Shown: positions 23,345 to 35,664, counted from the stretch's first letter. The stretch is 64,000 nt of DNA from Geosiphon pyriformis (GCA_016748015.1 JAAOMT010000009.1:1589020-1653019); one strand, 5' to 3'. Notes: a model not told the origin generated them from the sequence alone. Translations and numbers: made by a program.

Positions 23345-24736
23345 CAAACAATGAATCCTGAAAACTACAACAATCTTAAACAATATCTAGAGACATTAAC
23401 AATCTTAACAGATTGGTCCTCAGATGAAAAACGCCAGTTACAACAACAAGCCAAACAATACTTCTTACACAACAACATTATTTATTATTGAAACTTCAGA
23501 AACTCAGACAATACACTCAGATTAATACAAGAACATGAAAAAGAAACTATTTTATATAATATGCACTCAAACCTTTTATCAGCACATCTAGAAAAAGACA
23601 GCACCACTCAGAGAATACTAGGATATTACTTTTGGCCTCAAATGAGAAAAGACATTCATAAATACATTAAATCTTGTGATAGTTGTCAAAGAAGAGGAGG
23701 AACTCACCCTACAGAACCTTTAAACCCAATCAAAGTTGGACAGCCTTTTGACCGAGTTGGTATTGATTTAGTCAGACCACTCCCTATCACAAACCAAGGA
23801 AACTGTTATATTGCAGTAGCTGTAGATTATCTTACCAAATGGCCTGAAGCCAGAGCCATTTAACAAGCAGATGCAAAATCAGTAGCAAACTTCATCTACG
23901 AAGACATCATTTGTAAACATAGATGCCCAATAGAACTTTTATCTGATCAAGGAACACATTTCGTGAACAATTTAATCCAGAAAATTTGTGGACAATTTAA
24001 TGTCAAGAGACCATTATTTTTGCCTTACCATCCACAAACAAATAGACTTGTAGAACGTTTTAACAAAACATTGTGTGAATCATTAGCCAAAGTCTCAACC
24101 AATTTTGAGCAAAAATGAGATATCTTTATTCCATCAGTGTTGCTGGCATATAGAACACTAAAACAAGATACCACAAAACACACACCATTTGATTTAACTT
24201 ATGGAAGGACAGCAACATTACCAATTAGTTTCACTGTGGAAACATACCCAACACAACCAATCAATAAAAACAATTTTCAGGAAACACTACAATGAAGAGC
24301 CTACACTCTGCTTAACATGTTGGAAGGAAAATGACAAATAACAGCCACCCATATTAAACACTCCCAAGCCCAACAAAAAGAATGGCATGATGACAAATTG
24401 TCTTTAGTTACCAATGGATTTAAAATCGGAAACAAAGTTCTCTTACACAGAACTAAAGCTGAAAAACAATGGAGTGGAAAATTTGAAAATAAATGGGATG
24501 GACCATTCTTTATCCATGAAGTCCTAGACAATGGATCATACAAGCTAAGACTTGATGACAAAATCCTAGCAAAAGTTGCACATGGAGATCGTTTAAAACA
24601 CTATAATTCCAGAAACAATCCTGAACCATTAATTTCACAAATTGGTACACATTTCCTTTTAATCAATCCTGAAAATATTCCCTGAAAATTAGAACCAATA
24701 GTTGTTATTGAACAACCTCCCAACTTGAACACTTAA
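23345..24736 (+). pseudogene. Element A integrase
   Basis: The frame shifts by one at the RNase H/integrase junction. The HHCC zinc domain is complete (MHSN..SAHLE .. SCDSCQRR, 23561-23700). The DDE core has Asp in GIDLV, Asp in LLSDQGTHF and Glu in RLVERFNKT, all kept. The C-terminal module WDGPFFIHEVL..YKLRLDD is a GPY/F-type end; no chromodomain is visible. At least five stops lie at Trp (TGA) or Gln (TAA) positions. The stop at 24734 leaves 122 bp before ORF3. Confidence 0.87.
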
Positions 24737-24858
24737 TTTAAATTTATCATTATAGTTATATCATTATAATTTAGAAACAATCTCACAAAAACAAAATAAA
24801 AATAACATAAAAACCCATACACCAAAAATAATTTTCTTTTATTTTCAAATTTCTTATA

Positions 24859-25533
24859 ATGTCTATTCCTCAAAACATTCAACAATTATCCCAAAAACTA
24901 ATGTTAGCTTTAAAAACAATACCTGAATTATCCATTACTGTTACTGAAAAACACATTAATTATACCCAAACAGAAGTAGTTACAAATTTAGCCCCAAATG
25001 CACAAAAATATTACCCGTATAAAAAGAACACAAGAAGTTATTCTGGAATTCACCTGCCAGAACTTTTAAAGCTTGCTTTAAGAGAAAACTTAATGCTCAC
25101 TCCTATTAGTATTCTACCAAATGCTACTATTCAACAAAAACTTCAATTGTGTCTTAATGAAGAAAACTACAACTATACTTCAATATATAGATATTTCTAC
25201 ATTGGAAAAACACTTTACAAACAAAAATAGGAGCTTACAGCAGCAAATTTCACAAAAGAAGCTATTCGGAAACAACTCCACAACAAATTCAAGACAACAA
25301 CTGGACCTACAAACAGTCATTATAAACTAAGAGCTGCTCTTTGACTTTATGACCTATTTCACACCTGTGAAAACGTCCTACAAAACCCAATTTTACAACC
25401 TTTGAAGATTTAATACATTGAAAAATTCACAAAACTGAAATTTCAACAATTTTCAGACCAAATTTTTTCAATAATTTTGGATTACTATCTGAAAATTACA
25501 GACAGTATTTGGACTTCAATGGAGCTTAGTCTT
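24859..25533 (+). pseudogene. Element A ORF3 (env position, unknown function)
   Basis: Starts at ATG 24859 and reads 123 codons to a TAG, then continues in frame through two more stops almost to the polypurine tract. It has no signal peptide or membrane segment that I can see, so it does not look like an envelope. Elements B (34992-35651) and C (about 38412-37683, - strand) have matching ORFs. Shared traits: an N-terminal LSQKL..I...ITV.. pattern, an aromatic YRYFYIGKTL centre, FTKEAI, and an ALWLYDLF..ENVL block. The function is unknown. Confidence 0.65.
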
Positions 25534-25546
25534 GAGAAGAAGGTTA
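25531..25546 (+). promoter_or_regulatory. Element A polypurine tract
   Basis: Purine-rich GAGAAGAAGG directly before the 3' LTR, followed by TTA and the TGTTACC terminus. It would prime plus-strand DNA synthesis. Confidence 0.6.
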
Positions 25547-26358
25547 TGTTACCAGACAAAATTAGAGATATTGCTTAACATAAAATTATCTTTATAATTC
25601 TTATCATTAATAAGCATTTCAAATTATCACTTATTACATTAACAAAATATCCGAAATTATCATTTAATTAATAATTCAATTTGTACATAACACAAATGTA
25701 ATCTAATTGCAATGATCAATCATGCAATACACTGAACTAGATAACATTCAAAAAGTTTGCCGAAATTTGTAGAAATTTGCCGAAATAATTGATAGTTTAC
25801 CGAAATATTTAATAGTTCACAGAAATAACTTGTAGTTTGCCGAAATGTATCTCTAGTTCAGTGAAATTAAAGAAAATAGCAAAGTTCAAGTTCATAGAAT
25901 AGTGTTATGACAAGTTGTATAAAAGAAAAACTTCTCTCTTCGAGAAAATGTATCTTACTTTAGATTTATCACTTAGAATCATTCTTACATACACAAAAAA
26001 AAATAAAATATCAAATAATTCGAAAAACCAATTTCTTTAAATATTGTACTTGAAAAATTTCCAAAAACCCAACTAACGTTTTGAAATTGATTAGCTACCA
26101 ATTTCAGTAAACTGTTAGTAACTCCAGGCCTGGATAAAAAACGTTTCCCTTGACAGAATTCTATTTCTTTTACATTTTCTTTATTTTTCTTTTCTTTTTC
26201 TATTACAATCATTAGGGTAGCCTACAGACAAGATTCCTGTAGAAGAGTTGACTTTCATAGCAAAATAACTACACATTTTTAGTAAGCTTCCAGATGAGTA
26301 ATTCCTGAGAAAAAGTTGATATTTACTACAACGTAACTATACAAAGTAACTGGCACGG
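25547..26358 (+). repeat. Element A 3' LTR, first fragment
   Basis: 812 bp matching the 5' LTR from TGTTACCAG up to the sequence CTGGCACGG, where element B is inserted. The remaining 160 bp are at 36538-36697. A TATA box is kept at 25918-25925. Confidence 0.92.
26355..26358. repeat. Left target-site duplication of element B (ACGG)
   Basis: Right copy is ACAG at 36534-36537. The intact 5' LTR of A reads GGCACGGAATTGG here, so removing B plus one copy restores it. Confidence 0.65.
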
Positions 26359-27282
26359 TATTACTCATAGAAATATAAAAAATATATTAGCATAATTATT
26401 AGCCAATCAGAAGTAAATGTAGTAAAATGTGGAATTCCAGGATTCCTCTCAGGAATTGCAAGATTCCAGGAATTTCAGGATTCCCAACAAGGAATTGCAA
26501 AATTCCAGAATTCTAGGATTCCTCTCAAAGAAATTGCAGGATTCCAGGAATTCCAGGATTCCTGTCGTGAAGAATCGAGAAATTGAGGAATCTCAATTAT
26601 GTATATATAGCAGTAGTATTAGAAACAGAAAAGACAGAATTGATACCACAGAATTCTTAGCCTAGAAATGCAATCATCAAATAAATAATTATTTTATATC
26701 TCCATCCAATTCCCCATTATCAACCCTTTATGTTGATAGTAATTGATACTTGACCATGCTAAAACAATAGCTCTTGATCACAGCTATTGATGGGATACTA
26801 ATCTGCAAATTGCCTTGGCTTATTTCTTTGCTTTTTTTATTTACTTTTATTTCTTTTTTTCTTTATTTTATTTTGATTTGTTGTTATATACTAATTGAGA
26901 AACAATTAAGCGCTGAGTTATTGATGTCAAGGATGGCCTGGTAAAAGACCCAGAAATACGGGTAGAATTTTATATATTATTGGATAGCTTACCAAAAAGG
27001 CATGACTGCCAGACTAAATCCGGCCATCACGCTAAGAAAGAAATTGGGAAAACTCTTGGAAAATATTTCTACTATCGACACTATTGAATCTCTGTCCATT
27101 ATACAAAAGACTCAACCAAAACCTTCAGATCCACAACAAAACCTTCAGATCAACCAAAACCTTCAGATCAACCAAAACCTTCAGATATCATACCTTTCGC
27201 ACATCATTCACAAAAGTAGCTTTTGAGCACCAAGTTATAGGTTTGTTATTTAATTCAACAGCAGAAATAATCACCTGTAACA
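26359..27282 (+). repeat. Element B 5' LTR
   Basis: Starts TATTACTCATAG (TGTTACTTATAG in the 3' copy) and ends CCTGTAACA. It contains imperfect repeats of the palindrome GGAATTCC (about 26430-26565), a TATATATA box at 26602-26609, and four copies of an AAAACCTTCAGATC unit at about 27117-27185. Length is 924 bp against 869 bp in the 3' LTR, mainly from repeat copy number. Confidence 0.92.
26602..26609 (+). promoter_or_regulatory. Probable TATA box of element B LTR
   Basis: TATATATA within the shared string CAATTATGTATATATAGCAG lies right after the GGAATTCC repeats. It is identical in the 3' LTR at 35852-35859 and has a match in the B-related solo LTR. Confidence 0.5.
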
Positions 27283-27284
27283 TT

Positions 27285-27300
27285 TGGTGCTCCCTGTGAG
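27285..27300 (+). promoter_or_regulatory. Primer-binding site of element B
   Basis: TGGTGCTCC begins two bases after the LTR end. It complements a tRNA 3' terminus GGAGCACCA, as in element C; elongator tRNA-Met is the candidate. Confidence 0.65.
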
Positions 27301-27344
27301 GTATAATTCTACAGAGAACCAGCACTGACAACACCAAACCAAAA

Positions 27345-29405
27345 GTGGCAGAATCAGAAATTATAGGAGCAAACCATTTAGGATTCGCAAAATCTTTATT
27401 TCAACACTATTGTCAATACTTGGGATTAAACCACAATCATATATCCGCCAAATCAGCCTTCAATTTCTACGTCAACAAAAAGATTTCCTCTTTATTAGGA
27501 ACACCAGTAAACACTGAATCAACAAGAGAAACTTTCTATAAGAAATTAATTCAAAACACCAACTTACTAACAAACCATAATTTTGTATCTATCATCACTG
27601 AGATCAACAAAAAAATTGAACACCACACTCAACAAAAATATCCAATTACATATGCTAGTAAAGGCAAGAGAAAATTACAAACACCAGTAGTAACATTCCG
27701 AAAAATACAGCCACTTGCTTGGAAGAAAAATAGAGTTGAATCTCCAAGTAACTCATCATACCACTATACACCTGGAAGTGCCATCGACATATCATCAACT
27801 GACATGTTTCCATCAACTGTGACATCAGCATTTGGACGATTCCCATTCCAAAGTAGACAAAAAAAAACAGAATTGTTAAGACCATATGGTGAATACTTTG
27901 AGGGATTTAATTTGCAATTATCAACCTCATCAGGACTTCGATCACCACTGCCTCCACCAGATTTTGGAATCTCTGATCCATAGGAAGCAGCAGAATCAGA
28001 AAAGGAGGAAAAAGAATCAGAGGATCAAGAATTCACTTACTTACACCCGATTCCTGAAAACCCGGAAGTTGAAACCCCAAACATTCAAATTCAGCAACAG
28101 TTAGAAAATCCAGAAATCGAAACTCCGAATATTCGAACGCTGCCAAATCCAAGAAATCAAAACCCTGAATTAATTAATCAGCAAAACTTACCTCCAGTAA
28201 TCATCATTAATCAACTGCCGATTAATCTCATAGCTGAACCCATACAGCAACCACTTCAACTACCACCCCAACAACTACTTCAACAGCCACCACAACCACC
28301 TAACTTAGACCCAATGGCCTATGCACCCATTGCAAAACTTGACAACTTTACTGGCGAAAAGAATGATGGTCAAATATGGCTTAATGATGTAGAAAAGGCC
28401 ATCACAGCCAATGGATGGAATGATGCTCAAGCAATGCAAGCCATTCCCTACTTTCTCAAGGACACCGCCAATTCATGGTATTAGAGCTTGGTTAATAAAC
28501 CACAAGATTTTAATGCCTTCAAAGCGGAATTCCTAAGATACTTCAGCAACAACAATAGCATCAATTACCTAGTCAATACATTCACCACCATGAAACAAGA
28601 AGAAACTGAAGCAGTCACCACTTACCTGGGATGCTTCCATCAAAACTTGCGCCAAATTCAAGCAATTGACGACGACTATTTCACAGCACCACAGGTACTT
28701 AACCAGTTTATCCATGGCCTACGCAGCAGCATCTTGCAACATGTATGTCTATTGCATCCTGGCACACTTTAAGATGCAGTCACATGTGCCAGAGATTTTG
28801 AATCTGCTGAATCAGAAGTTAACCATGCCCAAGCCGTTAATCTAGTAATGAATGGATCATCTAAATTGGATTCTAAATTGGAGAAGTTTAGTGAATCAAT
28901 TAATAAGAGATTGGAAGGATACTTAGCTGACAATCACGTCATTTATCAGCCTCCATAATGACGCAATAACCAAGAAAATTCCAATCATGGCCAAAATCAA
29001 CCGCGTCTATCTTCATCAACTAATCAACAGTGGCAACAGGAAATGCGTATCTGTCACTATTGTGGTAACCAAAAACATATCCAAATTGACTGTCGCCAGT
29101 GTTTAAATAACTAATGATTGGGAAATCAATATCAAAACCCCAATTGCTGGTTCCAAACTCCAAATCATTATCCAAATCAGAGTCAAGACCTATATTGGAA
29201 TAATTACCTGCCAATGACGCAGCAACCAATCTATCAACCGCCAGTATATCAACCTCTGATTTATCAGCCGCAGCCACAAGTAATATATCAACTGCAGCCA
29301 CAAATCATCTATCAATCCCAACCAATTCAAACACTGCCCCAGAACCCAGCTCAAATGACATCAGGCAACTCTTGATCCAGAGTCATTCAAAACTGGAGAT
29401 CAGCA
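27345..29405 (+). pseudogene. gag: Element B gag (capsid and zinc knuckle)
   Basis: One reading frame from GTG 27345 through the knuckle, broken by stops at 27981, near 28482, 28770, 28957 and 29113. The first ATG lies far inside the domain (about 27804), so GTG in AAAGTGG context is the likely start. An N-terminal domain of about 110 residues (NKKISSLLGTPVN), a Pro/Gln-rich linker with PNI(Q/R)-type repeats, and a capsid-like core (28320-28830; IWLNDVEKAI, YFLKDTANSWY, LRQIQAIDDDYF) are seen. The zinc knuckle CX2CX4HX4C is complete at 29052-29093 (CHYCGNQKHIQIDC). A long Gln/Pro/Tyr repeat tail (YQPPVYQPLIYQPQP) follows in the same frame. Confidence 0.87.
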
Positions 29406-30120
29406 ATGGTTGTTCACCAACCAATTCTCCGTTTGTTAGACCTATCATCAAGATCACGCACCTGGAATTTGGATATCAGTTGCATCCAAAACCCAAATTC
29501 CCAACATTATTTAAGTCTTCTGGTTACCCCAGAAAACGCCACATCCAACAACACAGAATCCAATCAGCACGTACCTACCAACACAATTTCACTGGCAACC
29601 ATCTCTAGCGATGAATTCCTAGCAGCCATCTTTCCTTTTGAACTCAAAGAAAACACACTAATACCATTATTCAATGGAGCCACCTTCGAAGAGAAACCCA
29701 TAACAGTAATGTACACAAATGCCAGAGTTGATGGTCACTCCATCAAACTCATCTTAGATAGTGAATCAGCTGGCAGCATAATCACATGACAACTTATGGA
29801 TCAATTAGGTCACCAAGTTAATCAAGCTGCCAGTGCCAGAATCATCACAGCTGATAGAACAACCAAAACTCCAATCGGTAAAATCGACGAGTTTCCTCAT
29901 CAAAGTTCTAGTAATAAAAACCACTTAATACCAAGCTTTCATTGGTAATGACTGGCTATTCAAAGTCAATGCAACATTAGACTGGAACACCCAGGAACTC
30001 CAGCTAATGTATTAGGGCCAACACATACATGTTCCGGCCACATGTGACCACTTCAAAATGCCTCCAAAAGAGAAACTATTGATCGAACTGGAGGAGAAGA
30101 AAAAAAAGCCTATCTGGGAA
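29406..30120 (+). pseudogene. pro: Element B aspartic protease
   Basis: In the same frame as gag. The active-site strand is LILDSESAGSIIT (from about 29752), where DSG is expected; GGA to GAA explains it, as in element A. Element C keeps Gly here. ARIITADRTTKTP is the flap-side block. A deletion near 29895 removes a dozen residues and changes frame before AFIGNDWL. Probably inactive. Confidence 0.78.
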
Positions 30121-30399
30121 GCCTACCAAGTATCATGGGCTGACGAAGAGCACAACAAGCTGCCGCCAATACTCTCCTGGGATGACAACAATAAGAAAAA
30201 AGGGAAACAAAAGGAAGAACTTACCTGAGAAACCGATGACCTGACATGGACTGACAACGACGAGAGCAAACTGACGTCAAGCTGGAAATGGGAAGAAGAC
30301 AAAGAAAATAAAGGGAAAGGAAAAGAAAAAGAGACCACCCAAACCACTACCACTTATAACACCTACACTATTCCACAACGATCTACCTATCGTCGACCT
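30121..30399 (+). pseudogene. Element B charged linker after protease
   Basis: Open in the post-deletion frame except one TGA. Very rich in Glu, Asp and Lys (EDKENKGKGKEKE), with WADE and TWTD segments; element A has only a short ADETK counterpart. It looks like a flexible spacer between protease and the Cys-rich domain. Confidence 0.5.
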
Positions 30400-31020
30400 A
30401 AGCTTATATACATCGATTGTGGCAAGAAATTGTCGTTAATGGGTGCATGCTGTGGCGATGATGAGGAATACCACACTGCAACAAAATTCTACTGTCGTCT
30501 ATGCTTACTTGAATGCTTCAGATGACTAAAGAGGCAAGGAAAATAGGATAACCAATCTTGTCTCGCTTGTGGGAAGACCCTGCTAGATAAAGGAATGTGG
30601 AATGACATCCCAGGACATGGAGAAACGTGCAATATGTCATGTCAATACACGATTCTAATAAGTAACTGGGTAAGGAAAAAAACCCCAATAGAAGCAGCCT
30701 GGAGAAGAGCCGTGCAGCGACTGGAGAGTTGTCCACATGATGATGACAAAATTTGGCAAATGGCACTTGCAAAAATCAAAAGAGTGACGCCAGAAGAGAT
30801 AAAAACAATCAAAGACAACCCCCCAGAATCTTTAGAGCTTGACTGGGATGCAGAACCCATCATAAACCTTCTGGATCTGGAACAATTCCACAAACACTAC
30901 CAAGAATTAGCACCCACAAGAGAAGAACAAGAACAATGATTAGAGCAGTTAAACATCCAACTATGTCAACACTGCCTAATTTCTTGTGATTTCCAGTATT
31001 GTGATGAGTGTGATCTCATT
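30400..31020 (+). pseudogene. Element B cysteine-rich domain
   Basis: Aligns along its length with A (20300-20960) and C (42915-42301, - strand): IDCGKKLSLMGACC, FYCRLC, SCLACGKTL, a TCNMSCQYTI block, then PIEAAWRRAVQRLE and PHDDDKIWQMALAKIKR. It ends in LCQHCLISCDFQYCDECD, the CxxCxxxCxxxxCxxC motif. Stops fall at 30523 and 30546 (Trp/Arg-like positions) and before the last motif at 30937. The conserved Cys pairs through three diverged copies suggest structural zinc binding. No function known to me. Confidence 0.75.
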
Positions 31021-31296
31021 TACAATCCACCACCACGCATGATCTACTCAATCCCTGAAGAAGAAGAACCAATTAGCAGCTGCATATTAGAATCAGAATC
31101 GCCGATCAATTGTGATTCAAACTCTGATGATAACGACAATAACAACGGTTCAAGCTCTGTTCAAATTGGCAATAACGACGAAAACAATTCAGACCCAGAT
31201 TCAAAACCCAATGTAAACTATGAACAATACATTGCATTACCAGATCTCTCCAAGGAACAAGAGTTGAAATAGTATAGTGACAATAGGGAAGGTATT
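31021..31296 (+). pseudogene. Element B acidic linker
   Basis: Asp/Ser/Asn-rich low-complexity stretch (SNSDDNDNNNGSSS) in frame with the Cys-rich domain and the dUTPase. Element C has a Glu-rich counterpart; element A is much shorter here. Probably an unstructured spacer. Confidence 0.5.
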
Positions 31297-31700
31297 ATGC
31301 CAGAACGTGCACACGATATGGATACAGGGTTTGATTTGAGATATTCAGAAAAAGATGCCATCAAATTAGAACTGCATTCACGCACCTGCATTGATCTGAA
31401 AATAGCACTAGAGATTCTGACAACAACAATGGTTCAATTAGCATCTAGGAGTAGCTTAGCAAAAAAAGGGATCAATATAAGAGGAGGAATAATTGACACA
31501 GAATATGTAGAAAATATTATTGCCATGCTACAAAATGACTCAGAAAAGGCCTATATAATAGAGCCCAACAAAAAGATAGCACAGACAATATTCCTGCCTC
31601 TGATTAGAGTAGCTCAGTTAGTGCCAGTGGAAAAAGGGAGGAATTGGGAATAACAGCAAGGGGAATACAAGGATTTGGATCAACAGGTAGAATAGAAGTA
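31297..31700 (+). pseudogene. dut: Element B dUTPase domain
   Basis: Motif 1 DTGFDL, motif 2 ASRSSLA, motif 3 GGIIDTEYVE, motif 4 KKIAQ and motif 5 GIQGFGSTG (31671-31688). Motif 5 is in the -1 frame because one A seems lost from the A run near 31631; restoring frame would match element C. All residues I would expect to contact substrate are kept, apart from the Gly after DYx in motif 3, here Glu. Confidence 0.88.
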
Positions 31701-32093
31701 CCAGTTAATATGGCAGAAGAAGAAATTGTTGGCCAAGGAGAAATTATCTCAACTGGTCAAGCTATTTCCATTCCACCATATAGCCAGTACATGTTAGCAA
31801 TAGAAAAGAAGGAAAAGGAGCAAGAACAGATTTTTGAAGTGGAAGCAACCCTTTGTGAATCAGGAGAGATTGGGTTGATCAATCTCTATATACTAGCCAA
31901 AAGCTATAGCAGCATAAAAATTCCCATCTACAATAACACTGGCAATGTCATCAACATACCAGAAGGAATCATCATTGGATATCTAACCACAGAAATAGAA
32001 GACCAACCACCAAAACCCATTCCAGACTTTCCATAACTTTGTGGATATGTTAACATCACATCACAAACAATCTATGGACGAGACGAATGTTAT
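31701..32093 (+). pseudogene. Element B linker between dUTPase and RT
   Basis: Open frame 31644-32036 carries, after dUTPase motif 5, a beta-rich segment (PVNMAEEEIVGQGEII, then SSIKIPIYNNTGNVINIPEG) with counterparts in A and C. It ends at a TAA, then reads on in the same frame towards RT. The repeated IPIYN...IxIPEG pattern might be a small beta domain. No function recognised. Confidence 0.55.
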
Positions 32094-33130
32094 TTGCTCC
32101 AACCAGAACAATTGGAACAAATGAACATGGGAAACTTAGATCTACTCCAATGTATGCAGCTTAAGATGTTACTCAACAATTTCAATAACATCTTTGCCAG
32201 CAAAAATGAGTTTGGCCGAACTGATATCATCCAGCATCAGATCAAGACTGGAAATGCAATGCCAATCAAACAAAGAGCATACAGAGTGCTACCAGCCAGC
32301 CACGAGATTATTTGTCAAGAGATAAACAGAATGCTTAACAACGGGCTAATTCAACCATCAATGAGCCCATGGTTGTCACCAGTGGTACTTGTCCATAAGA
32401 AAAATGGAAAAATTCGGTTTTGTGTAGACTACAGGAAACTCAATGATGTAACTCGTGAAGACAGTTATTCAACTCCATGAATACAAGAATTATTTGATGC
32501 TTTCAGTGGGAACAAATGGTTCTCCACATTAGATTTGGACAGTGGTTACTGGCAAGTAGCCATGAATCCAGCTGACAAAGAGAAGACAGCATTTACTACT
32601 AGAGAAGGGAATTTTGAATTTGAAGTAATGCCATTCAGCTTAACCAATGCCCCAGCAACTTTCCAATGGCTAATGGAAATTGTTTATACTGGCTTATTGT
32701 GGAAATCAGTAGTTGTATACTTGGATGACACCAATGTATTCTCAAAGACGTTTGATGATCATCTTCATCATCTTCAACAAGTGTTCGAAAGACTAAAAAG
32801 AGCAGGACTAAAGTTAAATGCAACAAAGTGCTTTTTTGACAAGACAGAACTCAAATTCTTGAAACACATAGTTAGCAAAGACAGCATCAAAACGGATCCA
32901 GAGAAAATAGAGATAGTAAAAAACTTTCCAGTGCTGACCAATATAACAGAACTGAAATCATTCTTGGGATTCGCCAATTACTATCGTCGTTTTATCAAGA
33001 ACTTTTCCAAGATAGCACAGCCACTTAATCAACTGCAAAACAAAAATGCAAAATATGAATGGACAGAAAGTCAACAAGAATCTTTTGATATTCTGAGAAA
33101 AAAGCTCATCCAAACTCCAGTACTGATCTA
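32094..33130 (+). pseudogene. pol: Element B reverse transcriptase
   Basis: Nearly complete Ty3/Gypsy RT: AYRVLPASHE, NGLIQPSMSPWLSPVVLV, FCVDYRKLN, WFSTLDLDSGYWQV, VMPFSLTNAPATF and YLDD at 32718-32729. The residues after YLDD are TNVFS. One TGA at 32478 is the only stop. The thumb (FLGFANYYRRFIKNFS) is intact. This is the best preserved RT in the window and the best query for the family. Confidence 0.92.
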
Positions 33131-33521
33131 TCCAGATTACAGCAAATCATTCATCATCACCACTGATGCATCCGGCCAAGCATTGGGAGCAGTATTATCT
33201 CAGAGAAGACTGGATGGCAGAGAACATCTAGTAGCATATGCCAGCAGAGGTTTAACACCAGCCAAAAAGAACTATGAAACACCAGAACAAGAACACTTAG
33301 CAATATACTGGGCTGTCATGAAATAGAAAGAATACTTGAGCCAGAAGTTTGAAGTATACACAGATCACAAGGGATTAACATCACTCCAAAAACAAGAATT
33401 TGGAGATGGAAGACAGTCAAAATGGAAAATGGCACTCGCACCATACAATTATACTATACATTACAAAAAGGGAAAAGACAACAAAAATGCTGACGGTTTA
33501 TTGCGAATAAGACAAATCTAA
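33131..33521 (+). pseudogene. Element B RNase H
   Basis: Same frame as RT. TTDASGQALGAVLSQ, PEQEHLAIYWAV and VYTDHKGLTSLQ give the Asp-Glu-Asp set, and KGKDNKNADGLLR the C-terminal signature. A TAG at 33324 replaces the Trp of the usual W(K/R) and a TAA ends the domain at 33521. Confidence 0.87.
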
Positions 33522-33569
33522 GAACATTTCAACCCAAAAATATAATAAAACCAGAACAATACCAACAAA

Positions 33570-34970
33570 AAATACAACAAAAAGATGAACATACAAAAAT
33601 ATCAACAATTGCAACATTATCTAAACACTCAACAGTTCAAGGAGAATTTATCTTATACGGAACGAAGAAGTATTAAACAACAATCAAAATATTTTATCAC
33701 TCACCAAAATATACTTTATTGGAAAAATAGAAGGAATCTAGATTAACCAATCAGAGTAATTATGGAGCCAGAAAAAGAAACAATATTATTCAATATGCAC
33801 TCAAATCCAACAGTAAGACATTTTCACAAAAAAGCAACCATAGAAAAGACTAGAAAAAGATACTATTGGCCATCAATGTACCCAGACATCATTCAATATG
33901 TTCAAAATAATGATGCTTGTCAACAAAGAGGAGGAACAAAACCCAGTGAACCATTAAGACCAATCAAAGTGGAACAATCATTTGACCATATGAGAATTGA
34001 TTTAGTTGGACTATTAACAATCACCAGCAGAGGAAACAGATACATAGCAGTAGCTATAGACTATCTTACTAAATGGCCAGAGGCAAAAACAATTCAAAGA
34101 GCGGATGCAGAATCTGTTGCCGAATTCGTTCATCAGGATTTGATTTGTCGACATGGATGTCCAAAAGAATTATTATCAGACCAAGGAACTTATTTTGTGA
34201 ACAGAACATTAACAGAATTAAGCCAAAGATTCGGAATCAAGAGACCATTATCATCACCATACTATCCACAAACCAATGGATTAGTAGAAAGATTCAACAG
34301 AACATTGTGTGAAGCAATAGCCAAGCTCGGCCAAGAAAACCAGAACGATTGGGATTTGTTCATACCATCAGTACTATTTGCTTATTGGACAATGAAACAG
34401 GATACTATACAAGCAACACCATTTGAATTAGTATATGGGAGAACAGCAACATTACCAGTAGAAAGAAAAATTAATACATATCCAGCTAAACCAATAACAG
34501 AAGAAAATTTTCAAGAAACATTGCTAAAAAAAACATATGACTTAATAGAAACATTGGAAAACAAATGAAGAAGAGCAGCTGATAATATCCAAAAGTCACA
34601 AGAAACACAAAAAAAAAGACACAATAGTTAACTACCAAACAAACCAGTTGAATTCAAGATCAGAGACAAAGTATTATTACATTGTACCAAAGTGGAAAAA
34701 CAATAGAGTGGAAAATTTGACCCCAAATGGGACAAACCATTTCACATAGAAGAAATTCTAGGAAATGAAGCTTACAAATTAAGATTGGATAACAAAATTT
34801 TAACCAAAGCAGCACATAGAGATCGACTAAAACCATATTATAACATCACACTACCATCTACTAATAATATTCCACAATTAGGAGTACAGAGAATACTAGT
34901 CCAACCAGATAAGATTCCACGAGATCTGGAACCAATCATTACTATCAACAACAACACATTAAATTGATCC
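33570..34970 (+). pseudogene. Element B integrase
   Basis: Frame kept from RT. The zinc domain has MHSN..RHFH but only one Cys of the pair (NNDACQQR; A has SCDSCQRR). The DDE core is complete: MRIDLVG, LLSDQGTYF and LVERFNRT. The long open part is 33762-34568. The C-terminal part (WDKPFHIEEIL..YKLRLDN) matches the GPY/F-type module, with Lys for Gly. Stops sit near 34566, 34627 and 34703. The stop before ORF3 is at about 34965, only some 25 bp upstream of the ORF3 ATG. Confidence 0.88.
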
Positions 34971-34991
34971 ATCAAAAGAATATATAAAGAC

Positions 34992-35651
34992 ATGGTAGAC
35001 ACAACAGAAAATATCAGAAAAATGGAAATTACAGACAACATTTACTTAATAGCACAACAACTCTTTCAATTAATCCAACACCAGGAAATGGAGATTACAA
35101 TCAATCAACAAACCATTCGATATCAAGATACTAGAAAGACATTTCAACTCAGAACACAGAAGAAAACTGAAAATACTGTGGACAAAATCATGGCAAAAAT
35201 AAAATTAGCAATAAAAGAATTGACAAAGGAGTCACTATATCAAGAGTTGACTAAAGAAACTTGGAATTGGTAGATACAACAATTTCCACAAAACTATTGT
35301 TATTTTTACTTGGGACAACACATAAATATCCAGAATCTATATACGGATAAAACAAAGCGATTATTCAACAAAAAAATACTACAACAATTAGAACATTTTG
35401 TGGGAAAGAACAACTTATCCACACAAGCCCGAGCCATATATTGAATACACACAACATTTCAAGATAAACCAGAAATATTGCTCAATAAAGCAATGGATCT
35501 GGTTACCAGTAATTAATTGGGAAAAATCACCAATGCTCAATTTGAAAAATTATAGACCCAAATAACACAAGTAATTCTCGAAAACAAAATCCAAGAAATA
35601 CTTCAAGAGAGGGAATCACATGAGTTAAATTTCGACAGAGCTCAATATTAA
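34992..35651 (+). pseudogene. Element B ORF3 (env position, unknown function)
   Basis: ATG 34992 to TAA 35649-35651, 219 codons with in-frame stops at about 35271, 35442, 35514 and 35562. The final AQY-stop abuts the polypurine tract, exactly as AQF-stop does in element C. Lys/Gln-rich with predicted helices and no obvious membrane segment. Shared blocks with A and C: LAQQLFQLI..MEITIN, YFYLGQHI, FNKKILQQLEHFVGKNNLS and ARAIY. Unknown function. Confidence 0.7.
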
Positions 35652-35664
35652 AAGGAGAGAATAA
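35652..35664 (+). promoter_or_regulatory. Element B polypurine tract
   Basis: AAAGGAGAGAATAA directly before the 3' LTR; it starts right after the ORF3 stop. Confidence 0.7.

Noticed and set aside
20280-24330. TGA read as Trp (recoded genetic code)
   Set aside because: Many TGA stops fall at Trp positions, but TGG is also used for Trp in the same elements, and TAA and TAG occur at Gln and Trp positions. Transition decay explains all of them.
24859-25230. Envelope gene (retrovirus-like) after integrase
   Set aside because: No signal peptide, furin-like site or membrane anchor can be seen in A, B or C, so I call it ORF3 of unknown function.
26430-26565. CRISPR-like direct repeats
   Set aside because: The GGAATTCC and TTCAGATC units lie inside LTRs, are irregular in spacing and are copied in both LTRs.
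21440-31645. Possible programmed -1 frameshift inside the dUTPase of elements A and B
   Set aside because: Both show a -1 change before motif 5, but at different codons and without a shared slippery heptamer, and element C keeps the region in one frame. Independent single-base losses explain it.
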